Positions 29,801 through 38,937 of a stretch of 49,216 nt of DNA are shown here, one piece after another. The DNA is from Saprospiraceae bacterium (GTDB taxonomy: Bacteria > Bacteroidota > Bacteroidia > Chitinophagales > Saprospiraceae). The stretch is taken from assembly GCA_016717145.1 (NCBI GenBank), contig JADKGD010000041.1, positions 1 through 49,216 on the forward strand. Direction: 5' to 3'. Made by a program: the position numbers and the translations under genes. Position 1 is the first letter of the stretch; each line of letters opens with the position of its first letter. Below the pieces are notes generated by a model. It searched no databases. It was not told the origin of the DNA and saw nothing but the letters and a program-made list of their open reading frames with translations.

Positions 29801-30033
29801 GATATAACCTAAAAAATATATTGAAAGTATCACAGATAAGTGCATGTCGTATTTATTTTACGGTTCAAAATGCTTTCACATTTACAAAATACCCAGGTTT
29901 GGACCCTGAGATTCAGGCAAATGCCAACGATACCCGTGGACTTGGTTTATCATCAGATTTGGCTGTTGGAATTGACTGGGGCACAGTTCCCGCGCCCAGA
30001 ACATACATTGCAGGTATAAAAGTTGATTTTTAA
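26896..30033 (+). CDS. susC: SusC/RagA-family TonB-linked outer membrane glycan importer
   Basis: 1045 residues. Signal peptide (to about residue 34, PVFSQG). Then a carboxypeptidase-regulatory-like domain (IVKGIVTELDGTPMIGVEIL, NYLGYATQEVIVGN). The TonB-box/plug region has EDIIVTGYRKETRSDVS, LQGQAPGISVTQVTGAPGD and the SusC/RagA hallmark IYGSRASNGVVLVTTKRGK. A 22-strand barrel follows, with family motifs YSLSAMTGTDNSNLYISADY, RRDGSSRFGKDNRWGIFPSV and GQ/LGNQEIGVYPY. The end PAPRTYIAGIKVDF is typical. It forms the barrel under the SusD lid encoded 57 bp downstream and imports the oligosaccharides released at the surface. Confidence 0.96.
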   Translation: MKTKYILKICKLRNIISLFCIFALFIISLPVFSQGLIVKGIVTELDGTPMIGVEILEKNTTNGTITDIDGTYDIKVSSAESILIFNYLGYATQEVIVGNKLVIDIVMEADSKILEDIIVTGYRKETRSDVSTSISSIKSRDVEKLVVSGIEQALQGQAPGISVTQVTGAPGDDMAVRIRGAGTLGNNNPLFIVDGVPTSGNINMFSVNDIQSIEVLKDGAAAAIYGSRASNGVVLVTTKRGKSGKTVFSLNVSSGVQTPIKLPDLLNSSEYLTIRNEAITNANKLRNPANQIATYDPAILDTLPDVNWLERVFSNAPIRKYSLSAMTGTDNSNLYISADYQEQDGIFRGQSFKKYQARINGETGNNWIKVGNNLSFGHTTRKVIGSSGDGFGPGNELSAVRFALIAAPVFSGINKDGSNVNVTSLLGDPLLYGDGNANPLVLIDQTDWHIDRSRVFGNVFAEVNLIKGLKIRTTLGGDFSFEKEKLFKQFLSAAIYNPTSLNEGRVINQSLIWNTTANYEHKFGKHKMSVLAGTEAISNHTDYLGASANNFKRTDPLFRYLNSSIAEDIKNLGVSGIATEWGLVSYFGLGSYNYDNRFLISGALRRDGSSRFGKDNRWGIFPSVSAGWVVSNETFLKGSPVVSELKLRASWGKLGNQEIGVYPYSSLVSVGNRVYTFGDKIVTGASILETGNSDIRWESSTQTNLGFDLGLWNDKLTFTADFFSKVSKDVLVRVPIPQSGGSTRAPYVNAASIENKGMELALSYRSGGKDFNYFITPNISVIKNQVLSIAGSEPILGGFGLSDGPITKTEPGRPIGSFFLWEMQGLFQNQEEIAASPFQSKDTRPGDVKFKDFNNDNVIDDKDRSHAGNPFPDFTYGMQFGFNWKDLDLSVMLQGVQGNDVYFLYGNFAYETQSRGFNSYAEILNRWTPENTNTNIPKVSLDDRNGNRRPSTRFLYDGSYMRIRNISIGYNLKNILKVSQISACRIYFTVQNAFTFTKYPGLDPEIQANANDTRGLGLSSDLAVGIDWGTVPAPRTYIAGIKVDF

Positions 30034-30090
30034 AGATCAAGGTTTAGGCTTGGTTACATCTGAAAGATATAATTCTAAAATAATAATTGT

Positions 30091-31521
30091 ATGAAATCCT
30101 TAAGTAAAATAATTCTCTTATTATCCTTCCTTCACTTGGTATCTTGCGAAGGTATTCTGGACAAAGAACCGATTGGAATTTTGGATGCCGGTTCATTTTT
30201 TCAAACAGAAGATGATGTTGTGCAGGCCATTAATGCGGCATATAACCCATTGCTTTTCAATAATGCAAATAATAACTATTACTGGGCTTTTGCTGAAATC
30301 ACTGGTGATGCTGCAATTCCGGGCGGTGATGGGTCAAGACCTGGTATTGTAGAATTGGAAGCCTTTACATATACCCCTAGAACCGAAGAATTTAATGACT
30401 TTTGGAAACTTCAATACAAAGGAATAACTCAGAGCAATCTGGTATTGGACAATATCGATAAAGTCAATATGAATGAAGCAACAAAAAATAGAATAAAGGG
30501 CGAAGCACTTTTTTTGAGGTCATATTATTACTTTTTACTTACTCAAGTTTTTGGTGATGTGCCTGTTTATCTCAAGGTAGCTCCGCCAAATCAGCTAAAA
30601 ATTGCCAAAAGCCCTCGGGCAGATATTTATAATCAGATTATCGTGGACTGCAAAAAAGCTTCCGAATTGCTTCTTGTTACAAATACAGCTGCAAATCTGG
30701 GACGTGCTACTAAGGGGGCGGCATTGGCGTTGGCAGCTAAAACTAGTTTGTATATGAAAGATTATACCAAAGTGCTGGAATATGTTTCAGAGATCAAAGG
30801 GCTAAGTAAATATGCACTTGTTAAAGACTACAGAGAAATTTTTATGAAATTTACTCAAAATAACAGCGAATCTGTCTGGGAGGTACAACATACCAATCTG
30901 GAACTTGGAGTAGGCAATTTTTTAAATCAGTGGTGGGCATCCAGAAAATTTTTAGGCTATGGATTTGCAGAAGTAACACCAGCCTATGTGCAAACTTTTG
31001 AAACAGGTGATCCCAGATTGAAGTTTACAGTTGCGATGAACAATGACCCTTATTTTGGCCTCATCTATAAAAATTCGTTTTCCAGTACAACCTTTTCGCC
31101 TAGAAAATTTTTGCAGGCAGATGCTGAATTGACTCAGAAAGCTGATGGAGATATTAATTATCCTGCCATCAGATACGCAGAAGTATTGCTTTGGGAAGCC
31201 GAAGCTTTGACTGAGTTGGGTAGGGCACAGGAAGCATTGGTGCCACTTGAAATAGTTAGAGCCAGAGCCAGAGCGCAATCAACTAACCCGGCAGTATTGC
31301 CAATAGTGGTAGCAACAGATCAAAATACTGTCAGACAAGCAATAAGACGAGAACGTCAGGTAGAACTTGGTTTTGAATTGCATCGATTTTTTGATCTGGT
31401 AAGATGGGGAAATGCGGCAGATATTTTACAGGGATTTCAGAAAGGAAAACATGAAGTGTTTCCTATACCGCAAACTGAGATAGATCTGAATCCTTCACTA
31501 ATCCAAAACACAGGATATTAA
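30091..31521 (+). CDS. susD: SusD/RagB-family surface glycan-binding lipoprotein
   Basis: 476 residues. Lipoprotein signal with lipobox LVSC (Cys at about residue 19), so it is anchored in the outer membrane facing outward. The SusD-like N-terminal TPR-type region includes DAGSFFQTEDDVVQAINAAY, QSNLVLDNID and GEALFLRSYYYFLLTQVFG. The RagB/SusD C-terminal domain has YAEVLLWEAEALTELGRAQ, IRRERQVELGFELHRFFDLV and the closing VFPIPQTEIDLNPSLIQN. Together with SusC it forms the import gate. Its stop overlaps the next start by one base (TAATG), implying coupled translation. Confidence 0.96.
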   Translation: MKSLSKIILLLSFLHLVSCEGILDKEPIGILDAGSFFQTEDDVVQAINAAYNPLLFNNANNNYYWAFAEITGDAAIPGGDGSRPGIVELEAFTYTPRTEEFNDFWKLQYKGITQSNLVLDNIDKVNMNEATKNRIKGEALFLRSYYYFLLTQVFGDVPVYLKVAPPNQLKIAKSPRADIYNQIIVDCKKASELLLVTNTAANLGRATKGAALALAAKTSLYMKDYTKVLEYVSEIKGLSKYALVKDYREIFMKFTQNNSESVWEVQHTNLELGVGNFLNQWWASRKFLGYGFAEVTPAYVQTFETGDPRLKFTVAMNNDPYFGLIYKNSFSSTTFSPRKFLQADAELTQKADGDINYPAIRYAEVLLWEAEALTELGRAQEALVPLEIVRARARAQSTNPAVLPIVVATDQNTVRQAIRRERQVELGFELHRFFDLVRWGNAADILQGFQKGKHEVFPIPQTEIDLNPSLIQNTGY

Positions 31522-34500
31522 TGTCTAAAATGTATAAATACATATTACTTTTTTTCTTACTGTTATTAACAAAATTAATGGCAGCGCAGGCAGGGCAGAT
31601 TTCTATACCCCGAATTGATGCTATGCCTGATTTGCCAACACCTTATCTGATGCGGGATTGGAAAAATGTAGCCATTAAATATGATTCTTTCATTTATGAC
31701 AAAAATAAAACCGGACAGTATCTGCCTTTGGTCTCATATACCACCAATGGGATAAATTATCCTGGTCAAAAGCAGATCAAACTGCATACCTATGTGGGTA
31801 CTAATTCCACACAGAACTCTGAAGGAATCAATGTGTTGCCTTCATTGGTAGGAGCCGCACTTGTCGGGCAGAATATCAGAAGTGTGTATGGATTGGACAG
31901 ACTGCTCATGGCACAGGATTTTTACAATAAGGCCAATGGTGAAAACATTTATCTAAACAATAGTTCAGCCGGAAGTGGCGGTGACTGGTGGTATGATGTG
32001 ATGCCCAATGTGTATTTTTATCAATTGTATGATAAGTTCCCTGATTTCAACCCTGAAGCCAACTTTCAATTTAGGTCAATTGCTGATAAATTTCTTGAAG
32101 CTACCCAAAAAATGGGTGGAAAGGCGACGCCATGGACAAAGGCTAATATGAATTATAGAGCATGGAATTTTAAGACTATGGAAGGCAACGCCAATGGCGT
32201 AAAAGAACCGGAATCAGCGGGCACATTTGCCTGGTTGTTGTATCACGCATATAAAAAAACTAAAAACCAAGATTATCGGAAAGCCGCAGAATGGTCAATG
32301 GAGTTTCTCAATACCCTGAATGCCAATCCGTCATACGAGCTACAACTTCCATACGGAGCCTATATGGCCGCTAAAATGAATGCAGAGATTGGAACCAATT
32401 ATAATACAGAAAAAGTTGTCAATTGGTGTTTTAATCGTGGTCCGCTCAGAGGTTGGGGCACTATTGTAGGTAAATGGGGTAGCATGGACGTGTCTGGTTT
32501 AGTAGGCGAAGCCAATGATGGCGGCAATGATTATGCCTTTCTGATGAATGGCATGCAACAGTCAGCTGCTTTGGTTCCGATGGTGCGCTATGATAAAAGA
32601 TTTTCAAAAGCTATTGGAAAGTGGATGCTCAATCTGAGCAATGCTTCCAGATTATTTTATCCGGGATTTTTGCCTCCAGCACAGCAGGATGGGTCATTGT
32701 GGTCACAGACTAATGATCCTAAAGCAATCATAGCACACGAAGCCATGAAACAAAAATTTCAGAATCTTTCCCCTTATGCCACCGGTGATGCCCTTGGCGG
32801 AGGATGGGCGTCTACCAATCTGGCAATATATGGCAGTTCTTCCGTGGGATATCTTGGTGCCATCGTCCGTACAACAAATATTGATAAAATCCTGCAGTTA
32901 AATCTGAATGCAACGGACTTTTATTCCGACGCTTCTTATCCTTCATATTTGTATTATAATCCATTCGATACACAAAAAGCAGTTTTGTTGGATGTGGGAA
33001 ATGATCAGCATGATATTTATGAAGCACTATCTGAAAAAATGATTTCATTTGGTAAAACAGGTCTGGTCAGCATCATCATTCCTGCCAAAGAAGCAGTGCT
33101 TATTGTAGTAACTCCTGCAGGTGGCAAAATTTCCTATATTAAAAATAAAATGCTGGTAGATAATGTGGTTGTAGATTTTAACCAAAAGAAAGTGCCCTTT
33201 ACTTTTAGCCCAAGGATAAAAGCTCTGGAAGCCCAATCCTACCTGATTGAAAAAGGAAAAACAACATCAGTTTTTTGTACTGTTGAAGATCTTGACTCCG
33301 ATTCGCTGACGTTTAATTGGTCTTCAACCTTAGGCGAGATAATTGGCCAAAAAAATGAAGTGATATGGAACGCAAGCCAAACCATAGGAAATGTGGATAT
33401 CAAAGTGGTAGTAAAAGACTCAGAAGGAAATACAGATAGTTTGACTATCAAAATAGAAGTGGTCGATGTGATTAATAAGGCTCCGATTATTGACAGACTT
33501 TTGGCCGCTTCAAGATATACGGGTCCAACAGGCACTATTTCCATCTTGTGTGATGCTATGGACGAAAATGGAGATTCACTGACTTACGTATGGTCATCAG
33601 ACCAGGGTTCAATTAGTGGTACAGGAAATAATGTACAGTGGACTGCTCCCAATGCTGAAGGTATATACACCATCAAGGTAACGGTAGATGATGGTAAAGG
33701 ATTGAGTACTAAAGCTCAGGTTTCTTTACTTGTTAAGGAATTTAATGACGGTGGACAATTGATAGCCTGGTATCCATTTGAGGGTAATGCTAAAGATAAA
33801 AGTGGAAATGACCATAATGGCACAGCGAAAGGTGCTATTCTAACTGCTGATTTTTTCGGTAAACCTTTGAGTAGTTATTATTTTAACGGAGGATCCCAAA
33901 ATATTGAAGTATTGAACACTTCCAAGCTCAATTTCCAGGATGGAATCACATTAAGTCTTTGGTGTAAACCAAATTTAGGTTCTGATAAAGAAAAATTTCT
34001 TGTCTCTCATGGTAGTTGGCAAAATCGATGGAAATTGTCCATAACGCCTACTGGAAATCTAAGATGGACTATAAATACGTTAACAAAAATAGTGGATACA
34101 GATAGTGATATAATAGTTACGAATGATAGTATTTATCATGTAGTGGCGACTTATGATGGCGAAACTGCATTAATTTATGTCAATGGCCATTTAAATGCAT
34201 TCAAACCTTTGACAGGTAAGATCCGAACCACGACTTTACCTTTGCTCATGGGGCAAATGATTCCTTCCGACGCCGCCTATAATTATAAAGGTATATTGGA
34301 CGAAATCAAAATCTATGACTATGCTATAAATCCTGTTAATGTAAATCTTTTGTACCAGCAAAGTATAGTTTCAAAGACTCAAAATAGCAACATCAGCAGA
34401 ACAAGAACAATAACAATTTATCCAAATCCGGTGCAGCATACACTATATATTGATATGACAAATAGTCAAATTGATGCATCAAGTATTTCAATATCTGATG

Positions 34501-34649
34501 TAACCGGTCATCAAGTTTATTCTATGGATATAAAAAACATAACCATTCATCAACTGGATGTCAGTAAATTGGCAGCAGGAGTATATTTTATGCGAATCAG
34601 CAATCAACTCGGAGCCATTATTCAAAGTATTCAATTTATTAAATCATAA
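31521..34649 (+). CDS. Secreted PUL protein: unrecognised N-terminal domain + two PKD/Ig-like + LamG + T9SS sorting domain
   Basis: 1042 residues. Signal peptide to about residue 22. Residues 25-560 form an all-helical-looking domain that I cannot place in a named glycosidase family. Features shared with the lipoprotein at 42465-44190 include MRDWKNVAIKYDSFIYD, GQYLPL, DWWYD (about 155-159), YGAYMAAKMNAEIGTNYN, MDVSGLVGEA (Asp about 323) and VPMVRYDKRFSKAIGKW. The repeated amphipathic helices suggest an alpha/alpha toroid (inference). Then come two Ig/PKD-like domains (about 565-740), a LamG domain (745-955, WQNRWKLSITPTGN) and a T9SS tail (IYPNPVQHTLYIDM, GVYFMRISN). The location after SusD suggests a surface enzyme cutting the imported glycan, with LamG as carbohydrate-binding module. 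Confidence 0.8.
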   Translation: MSKMYKYILLFFLLLLTKLMAAQAGQISIPRIDAMPDLPTPYLMRDWKNVAIKYDSFIYDKNKTGQYLPLVSYTTNGINYPGQKQIKLHTYVGTNSTQNSEGINVLPSLVGAALVGQNIRSVYGLDRLLMAQDFYNKANGENIYLNNSSAGSGGDWWYDVMPNVYFYQLYDKFPDFNPEANFQFRSIADKFLEATQKMGGKATPWTKANMNYRAWNFKTMEGNANGVKEPESAGTFAWLLYHAYKKTKNQDYRKAAEWSMEFLNTLNANPSYELQLPYGAYMAAKMNAEIGTNYNTEKVVNWCFNRGPLRGWGTIVGKWGSMDVSGLVGEANDGGNDYAFLMNGMQQSAALVPMVRYDKRFSKAIGKWMLNLSNASRLFYPGFLPPAQQDGSLWSQTNDPKAIIAHEAMKQKFQNLSPYATGDALGGGWASTNLAIYGSSSVGYLGAIVRTTNIDKILQLNLNATDFYSDASYPSYLYYNPFDTQKAVLLDVGNDQHDIYEALSEKMISFGKTGLVSIIIPAKEAVLIVVTPAGGKISYIKNKMLVDNVVVDFNQKKVPFTFSPRIKALEAQSYLIEKGKTTSVFCTVEDLDSDSLTFNWSSTLGEIIGQKNEVIWNASQTIGNVDIKVVVKDSEGNTDSLTIKIEVVDVINKAPIIDRLLAASRYTGPTGTISILCDAMDENGDSLTYVWSSDQGSISGTGNNVQWTAPNAEGIYTIKVTVDDGKGLSTKAQVSLLVKEFNDGGQLIAWYPFEGNAKDKSGNDHNGTAKGAILTADFFGKPLSSYYFNGGSQNIEVLNTSKLNFQDGITLSLWCKPNLGSDKEKFLVSHGSWQNRWKLSITPTGNLRWTINTLTKIVDTDSDIIVTNDSIYHVVATYDGETALIYVNGHLNAFKPLTGKIRTTTLPLLMGQMIPSDAAYNYKGILDEIKIYDYAINPVNVNLLYQQSIVSKTQNSNISRTRTITIYPNPVQHTLYIDMTNSQIDASSISISDVTGHQVYSMDIKNITIHQLDVSKLAAGVYFMRISNQLGAIIQSIQFIKS

Positions 34650-34676
34650 TTTTTATTCATCATTAAATCACAGTAT

Positions 34677-37600
34677 ATGAAACGTTTTGTACATTTTTTG
34701 CTACTGATTTTTGGCGTAATCTTCGGATTACAGGCACAATCTCCGGTGGCGTCCTACACTTTTTCAGGTAATGCCAAAGATGGCTCTGCCTTTAAGAACC
34801 ATGCTTCTGTAAATGGGGCAAACCTTACTTCTGATCGGTTTGGCTGGGCTAACAGCGCATTTAATTTTGATGGTATTCAGGCAAGTCTGAGCGCTAAGAA
34901 TACGGCCCAAATTAATTCACCGAAAGTGACTGTTAGTTTTTGGGTTAACCCTACAGAATTTCCTGTAGTGGGTGAAGTCTATCTACTTTCACATGGTGGA
35001 TATCAGGAACGTTGGAAAATTTCATTGCCCGACCATGGTAAACCTGTATTTACGACCCATTCCAATGGGGCTTGCTGCAGTGATCTGGACTCCGGCATAC
35101 CGCTGACCATTGGCTCCTGGACACACGTCGTGATGGTTCATGATGGCGCGAAAGATATCATATATTTCAACGGCGCGAAAGTCAACGAGAAAAATGCCGC
35201 AGGGGACCTGGATGAAACTACATATGAACTAGGTATTGGCTTTGATCCAATTAACAACAACTATTCATTTAATGGTGCACTGGATGATGTTGAATTGTAC
35301 GATGTTGCCTTGAATGATGCTCAAATTTCAGCATTGTACAACATTCAAAGTATTGCCCCTTCGGTGGGAGAGGGTAAAGTGGCGTCATATTCTTTTAATG
35401 GCAGCGGTCTTGACGATACTGATTTTAAAAATCATGCCAATGTCAATACTGCAAAAATTACAACCGATCGGTTCGGCTATGGCAATAGTGCTTTGCTTTG
35501 TGATTCAAGTACTGTAACCGCTTCAGGTGGAACGCACCTCAATTCTGATTATATAACAATCGAATTTTGGGTAAAACCTAATTCTTTTCCTGCCTCTGGA
35601 GAAAGATATATAATGTCTAATGGTGGTTGGCAAGAGCGTTGGAAAATTTCCATGCCCGACCATGGTAGACCTGTATTTACGACCCATTCTAACGGCGCCT
35701 GCTGTAGTGACCTGGATGCCGGAACACCATTGACGATTGGCAAGTGGACACATGTGGTGATGGTTCATGATGGTGTTAATGATATCATATATTTCAACGG
35801 TGTTAAAGTTAAAGAAAAAAGCGCAGCAGGTGAGCTTGACCCGACGGCCGAACCGCTAGGCATAGGATTTGACCCAATTGACAACAACTATTTTTTTGAT
35901 GGAGCTATTGATGATATTGAGATTTATAACGTTGCATTAAGTGCTGTAGATATTGCAGCTTTATTTACTACAGGATCTACTTTTCCGGGCACGGTATCTG
36001 ATTTAGTCGCCCAATACAATCTGAATGGTAACGGTAAAGATGACACACAATTTGGCAATGATGCGACGTTGGGTGACTCAGCCAATTCCGTTGCAAACCG
36101 CCATGGTTGGGCATCTAATGCTTTAAGTGGTTATGCTACCGCTGATAATTCTGTGGCTCTGCAGTCTGATTTTATTACTATTGGTTTTTGGGTAAACCCT
36201 AATTCTTTTCCTGCCTCTGGAGAAAGATATATAATGTCTAATGGTGGTTGGCAAGAGCGTTGGAAAATTTCCATACCCGACCATGGTAAACCCGTTTTCA
36301 CGACCCATTCTAACGGCGCCTGCTGTAGTGATCTTGATTCCGGAACGCCCCTGACTATTGGCTCATGGACATATGTTACCATGGTCCATGATGGTGCAAA
36401 AGATATCATATATTTCAACGGAGTTAAAGTCAATGAAAAAAATGCCACGGGTACACTGGATAAAACTAAATATCCGCTTGGTATCGGTTATGACCCGATT
36501 GACAACAACTATTTTTTTGATGGAAGTATGGATGATGTGCAGATTTACAGCCGCGCACTTTCTGCTGCTGAAATTGCAGCATTGTATGACGCACAGAAAA
36601 CGGCAGTTGTGGTTGCAGGTAATTTAGTAGCAGATTACAGAGCAAATGGAAATGCCAATGACGCAACAGCTTTTAGCAATCATGCAAGTGTCCAGGGAGC
36701 TCAGCTCACAAAAGATCGTTTTGGCAAATCAAACCAGGCTTATTCTTTCAATGGTATAAATCAATCACTGGTTGCTGCCAATTCGCCTCAACAGAATTCT
36801 TCATTTAATACTATTAGTTTCTGGATAAATCCAAAATCTTTCGTTGCCAGCGGAGAAGATTATATCCTTTCCAATGGGGGATGGAAGGAACGCTGGAAAA
36901 TTTCCTTGCCCGACCATGGCAGACCCGTATTCACGACCCATTCAAACGGCGCTTGCTGTAGTGATCTGGATGCAGGTAGCCAATTGACTATAGGTGTTTG
37001 GACCCATCTTGCCATGGTGCATGACGGTTCAAAAGATATTATCTATCTCAACGGTGCAAAAGTCAATGAGAAAAATGCTCCAGGTGCACTTGATGAAACT
37101 GTTTACCCCTTGGGTATAGGTTTTGACCCCATTGACAACAACTACTTCTTCGACGGTGCTCTCGATGAAGTTCAAATATACAATGTGGCCCTCAGTGATG
37201 TTGAAATCGCTGCATTGTATGCAGTTCAGAGCCTGGCACCAGCAAACACAGATACCGAAGCGCCGTGTGCACCTCTAAGTCTGTCTGCTGAAGTAGAATT
37301 TACTAATGTATTGCTTTCGTGGCTCCCTGCTGTTGACAACGTCGGTGTATCAGCCTACAATGTGTATCAGGACGGCATTTCCGTAGCAACCGTACAATCT
37401 ACTTCTGACTATATAGCTGGTCTTGCCCCATTGACGGAATTTGTCTTCGGAGTATCTGCTGTTGATGCAGCCGGAAATGAATCCTTGATTACAACTTTAA
37501 AAGTTACATCAGGACAAGATGAAACCCCGGATACCACACCACCAACCAAACCAGGAAATTTAAGAGGAAATGCAGGATCAAATTCTGTATTACTGGCATG

Positions 37601-38756
37601 GGATGAATCCACTGACGACAGAAAATTATCCGGTTATGTGGTTTCATTAGATGGCTTATTTTTTGATTCGTTGGCTGAGACTGCGACTTCCGTATTTATC
37701 GGAGGTCTGGATACAGAAACGGCATATACCTTTGAAGTATATGCTTATGACCTTGCAGGAAATAATTCCGAGATTGCAGAATTGACATTGAGCACCACCA
37801 AACCATTGGACACTGGAGAAGCCGGATTGGTTGCGCACTATCCTTTTGACGGAAATGCAAATGATGCCACTCCATATAACAATCATGGAGTCATCGGTGG
37901 AAATCCTGTGTTTGAAACAGCAACGCATCCTTTGGGTGCAGGAAAACAAAATATTAAATTTGATGGAGACAAGGATTCTGTATTTGTAGCCAATGCGGTA
38001 CAATTGATTTCAGACTATACCACAGTAAGTTTCTGGATCCGGGTGGACAATGTGAATACTGCCGATGGAGAAGCCTATGTGATTGATTTCGGCCACTGGA
38101 GTGAGCGTTGGAAAATATCATTACCTCAACACCTTAAAATCGTATGGACCACCCATGGCTATAATGTACAGTTTCCTGATGGTAGGCCTTATGATATGGA
38201 TAGTGGTGACGGAAATGAAATGGTCAAAGGATTCTGGTGGTACGTGACTATGGTGCACGATGGTGAAAAAGATCTCATCTATGTAAATGGCGATTTAGTC
38301 AATATGAAGCCAGTACCGACCAAGCTCAATAGTACTAACAGGCCACTTTGTTTTGGAAGTAACAATGTGGATGGTGGTCAATATTTTCCAGGAGCTTTGG
38401 ACAATGTAAAGATATATAACAAAGCACTATCTGCTGCTGAAATTGCCAAACTCTTCAGTTCAGGTACTACGGGCATTAAAGATTTTGCAATTGCTAAATA
38501 CGGAGATGTAAGGCTAACACCGAATCCAGTTTCCAACCAGCTTGTGATAGACCATTCTTTTAATGCCAAAAATGATGTCAGGATAAGAATTCTGGATAAT
38601 GTAGGAAGACAATATGATGGATTTGTGCCTTCTAAAGGAGACATTCAGTCCGGAAAAATTACTTTTGATACCAATAAACTTCCTTCAGGTTTATACTTTG
38701 TGAATTTTATAGTAGATGGACAAAATATAGGTTCAGTTAAATTCAGTAAAATCTGA
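34677..38756 (+). CDS. Five-LamG, two-FN3 surface glycan-binding protein with T9SS sorting domain
   Basis: 1359 residues, no frameshift. Signal peptide to about residue 21. LamG/concanavalin-like domains start near residues 24, 234, 441 and 648, each with ERWKIS and a vicinal cysteine pair in SNGACCSDLD (Cys at 133-134, 342-343, 549-550, 760-761). Two FN3 domains (about 858-945 and 951-1040: APLSLSAEV, TPPTKPGNLRGNAGSN) lead to a fifth, divergent LamG (1047-1265, WSERWKISLPQHLKIVWTTH) that lacks the cysteine pair. The tail VRLTPNPVSNQLVIDH, LPSGLYFVNF is a T9SS sorting domain. No catalytic motif is seen. I infer a multivalent glycan-capturing protein working with SusD; adhesion is an alternative. 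It lies 27 bp after the preceding gene. Confidence 0.85.
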   Translation: MKRFVHFLLLIFGVIFGLQAQSPVASYTFSGNAKDGSAFKNHASVNGANLTSDRFGWANSAFNFDGIQASLSAKNTAQINSPKVTVSFWVNPTEFPVVGEVYLLSHGGYQERWKISLPDHGKPVFTTHSNGACCSDLDSGIPLTIGSWTHVVMVHDGAKDIIYFNGAKVNEKNAAGDLDETTYELGIGFDPINNNYSFNGALDDVELYDVALNDAQISALYNIQSIAPSVGEGKVASYSFNGSGLDDTDFKNHANVNTAKITTDRFGYGNSALLCDSSTVTASGGTHLNSDYITIEFWVKPNSFPASGERYIMSNGGWQERWKISMPDHGRPVFTTHSNGACCSDLDAGTPLTIGKWTHVVMVHDGVNDIIYFNGVKVKEKSAAGELDPTAEPLGIGFDPIDNNYFFDGAIDDIEIYNVALSAVDIAALFTTGSTFPGTVSDLVAQYNLNGNGKDDTQFGNDATLGDSANSVANRHGWASNALSGYATADNSVALQSDFITIGFWVNPNSFPASGERYIMSNGGWQERWKISIPDHGKPVFTTHSNGACCSDLDSGTPLTIGSWTYVTMVHDGAKDIIYFNGVKVNEKNATGTLDKTKYPLGIGYDPIDNNYFFDGSMDDVQIYSRALSAAEIAALYDAQKTAVVVAGNLVADYRANGNANDATAFSNHASVQGAQLTKDRFGKSNQAYSFNGINQSLVAANSPQQNSSFNTISFWINPKSFVASGEDYILSNGGWKERWKISLPDHGRPVFTTHSNGACCSDLDAGSQLTIGVWTHLAMVHDGSKDIIYLNGAKVNEKNAPGALDETVYPLGIGFDPIDNNYFFDGALDEVQIYNVALSDVEIAALYAVQSLAPANTDTEAPCAPLSLSAEVEFTNVLLSWLPAVDNVGVSAYNVYQDGISVATVQSTSDYIAGLAPLTEFVFGVSAVDAAGNESLITTLKVTSGQDETPDTTPPTKPGNLRGNAGSNSVLLAWDESTDDRKLSGYVVSLDGLFFDSLAETATSVFIGGLDTETAYTFEVYAYDLAGNNSEIAELTLSTTKPLDTGEAGLVAHYPFDGNANDATPYNNHGVIGGNPVFETATHPLGAGKQNIKFDGDKDSVFVANAVQLISDYTTVSFWIRVDNVNTADGEAYVIDFGHWSERWKISLPQHLKIVWTTHGYNVQFPDGRPYDMDSGDGNEMVKGFWWYVTMVHDGEKDLIYVNGDLVNMKPVPTKLNSTNRPLCFGSNNVDGGQYFPGALDNVKIYNKALSAAEIAKLFSSGTTGIKDFAIAKYGDVRLTPNPVSNQLVIDHSFNAKNDVRIRILDNVGRQYDGFVPSKGDIQSGKITFDTNKLPSGLYFVNFIVDGQNIGSVKFSKI
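34740..37230 (+). repeat. Four tandem ~620-bp LamG-coding repeats
   Basis: Units begin near 34740, 35380, 36000 and 36622. DNA identity is uneven: the stretch at about 35575-35705 is almost identical to 36195-36325 (AATTCTTTTCCTGCCTCTGG and the following about 80 bases match with few differences), whereas the unit starts diverge strongly. That pattern points to recent local gene conversion rather than simple duplication. Confidence 0.85.
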
Positions 38757-38792
38757 TTATTTTTAAAATAGCTAAAAAGTTGTTAATGTTTC

Positions 38793-38847
38793 TTAGTAAG
38801 GAGAATGTAACCCAAGAGGTTACATTCTTCCTCACTTAGGAATTTTT
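38793..38847 (+). terminator. Strong hairpin between the LamG gene and GH130
   Basis: GAATGTAACC (38803-38812) and GGTTACATTC (38818-38827) form a perfect 10-bp stem with a CAAGA loop. The flanks TTAGTAAGGA and TTCCTCACTTAG extend it with mismatches, and TTTTT follows at 38843. It lies about 40 bases after the stop and probably ends or attenuates the susC-to-LamG transcript. Confidence 0.7.
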
Positions 38848-38903
38848 ATGTATCAATTCAATGTGTCTGTGCTAGATTAGCGCAGGTTTCATTCTCTTGA
38901 AGC

Positions 38904-38911
38904 TAATTTTG
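38904..38911 (+). promoter_or_regulatory. Candidate promoter for the GH130-MFS-oxidoreductase unit
   Basis: TAATTTTG matches the Bacteroidota -7 element 26 bases before the GH130 ATG at 38938, just after the terminator-like hairpin. The -33 element is not clear. It would let the cytoplasmic and transport genes be transcribed separately from the outer-membrane genes. Confidence 0.4.
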
Positions 38912-38937
38912 ATTCAGTTTTAATAAAATTATCAACT

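Noticed and set aside
35523..36666. Multiple antisense open frames opposite the LamG repeats
   Set aside because: They repeat with the ~620-bp units and are mirror frames of the LamG coding sequence.
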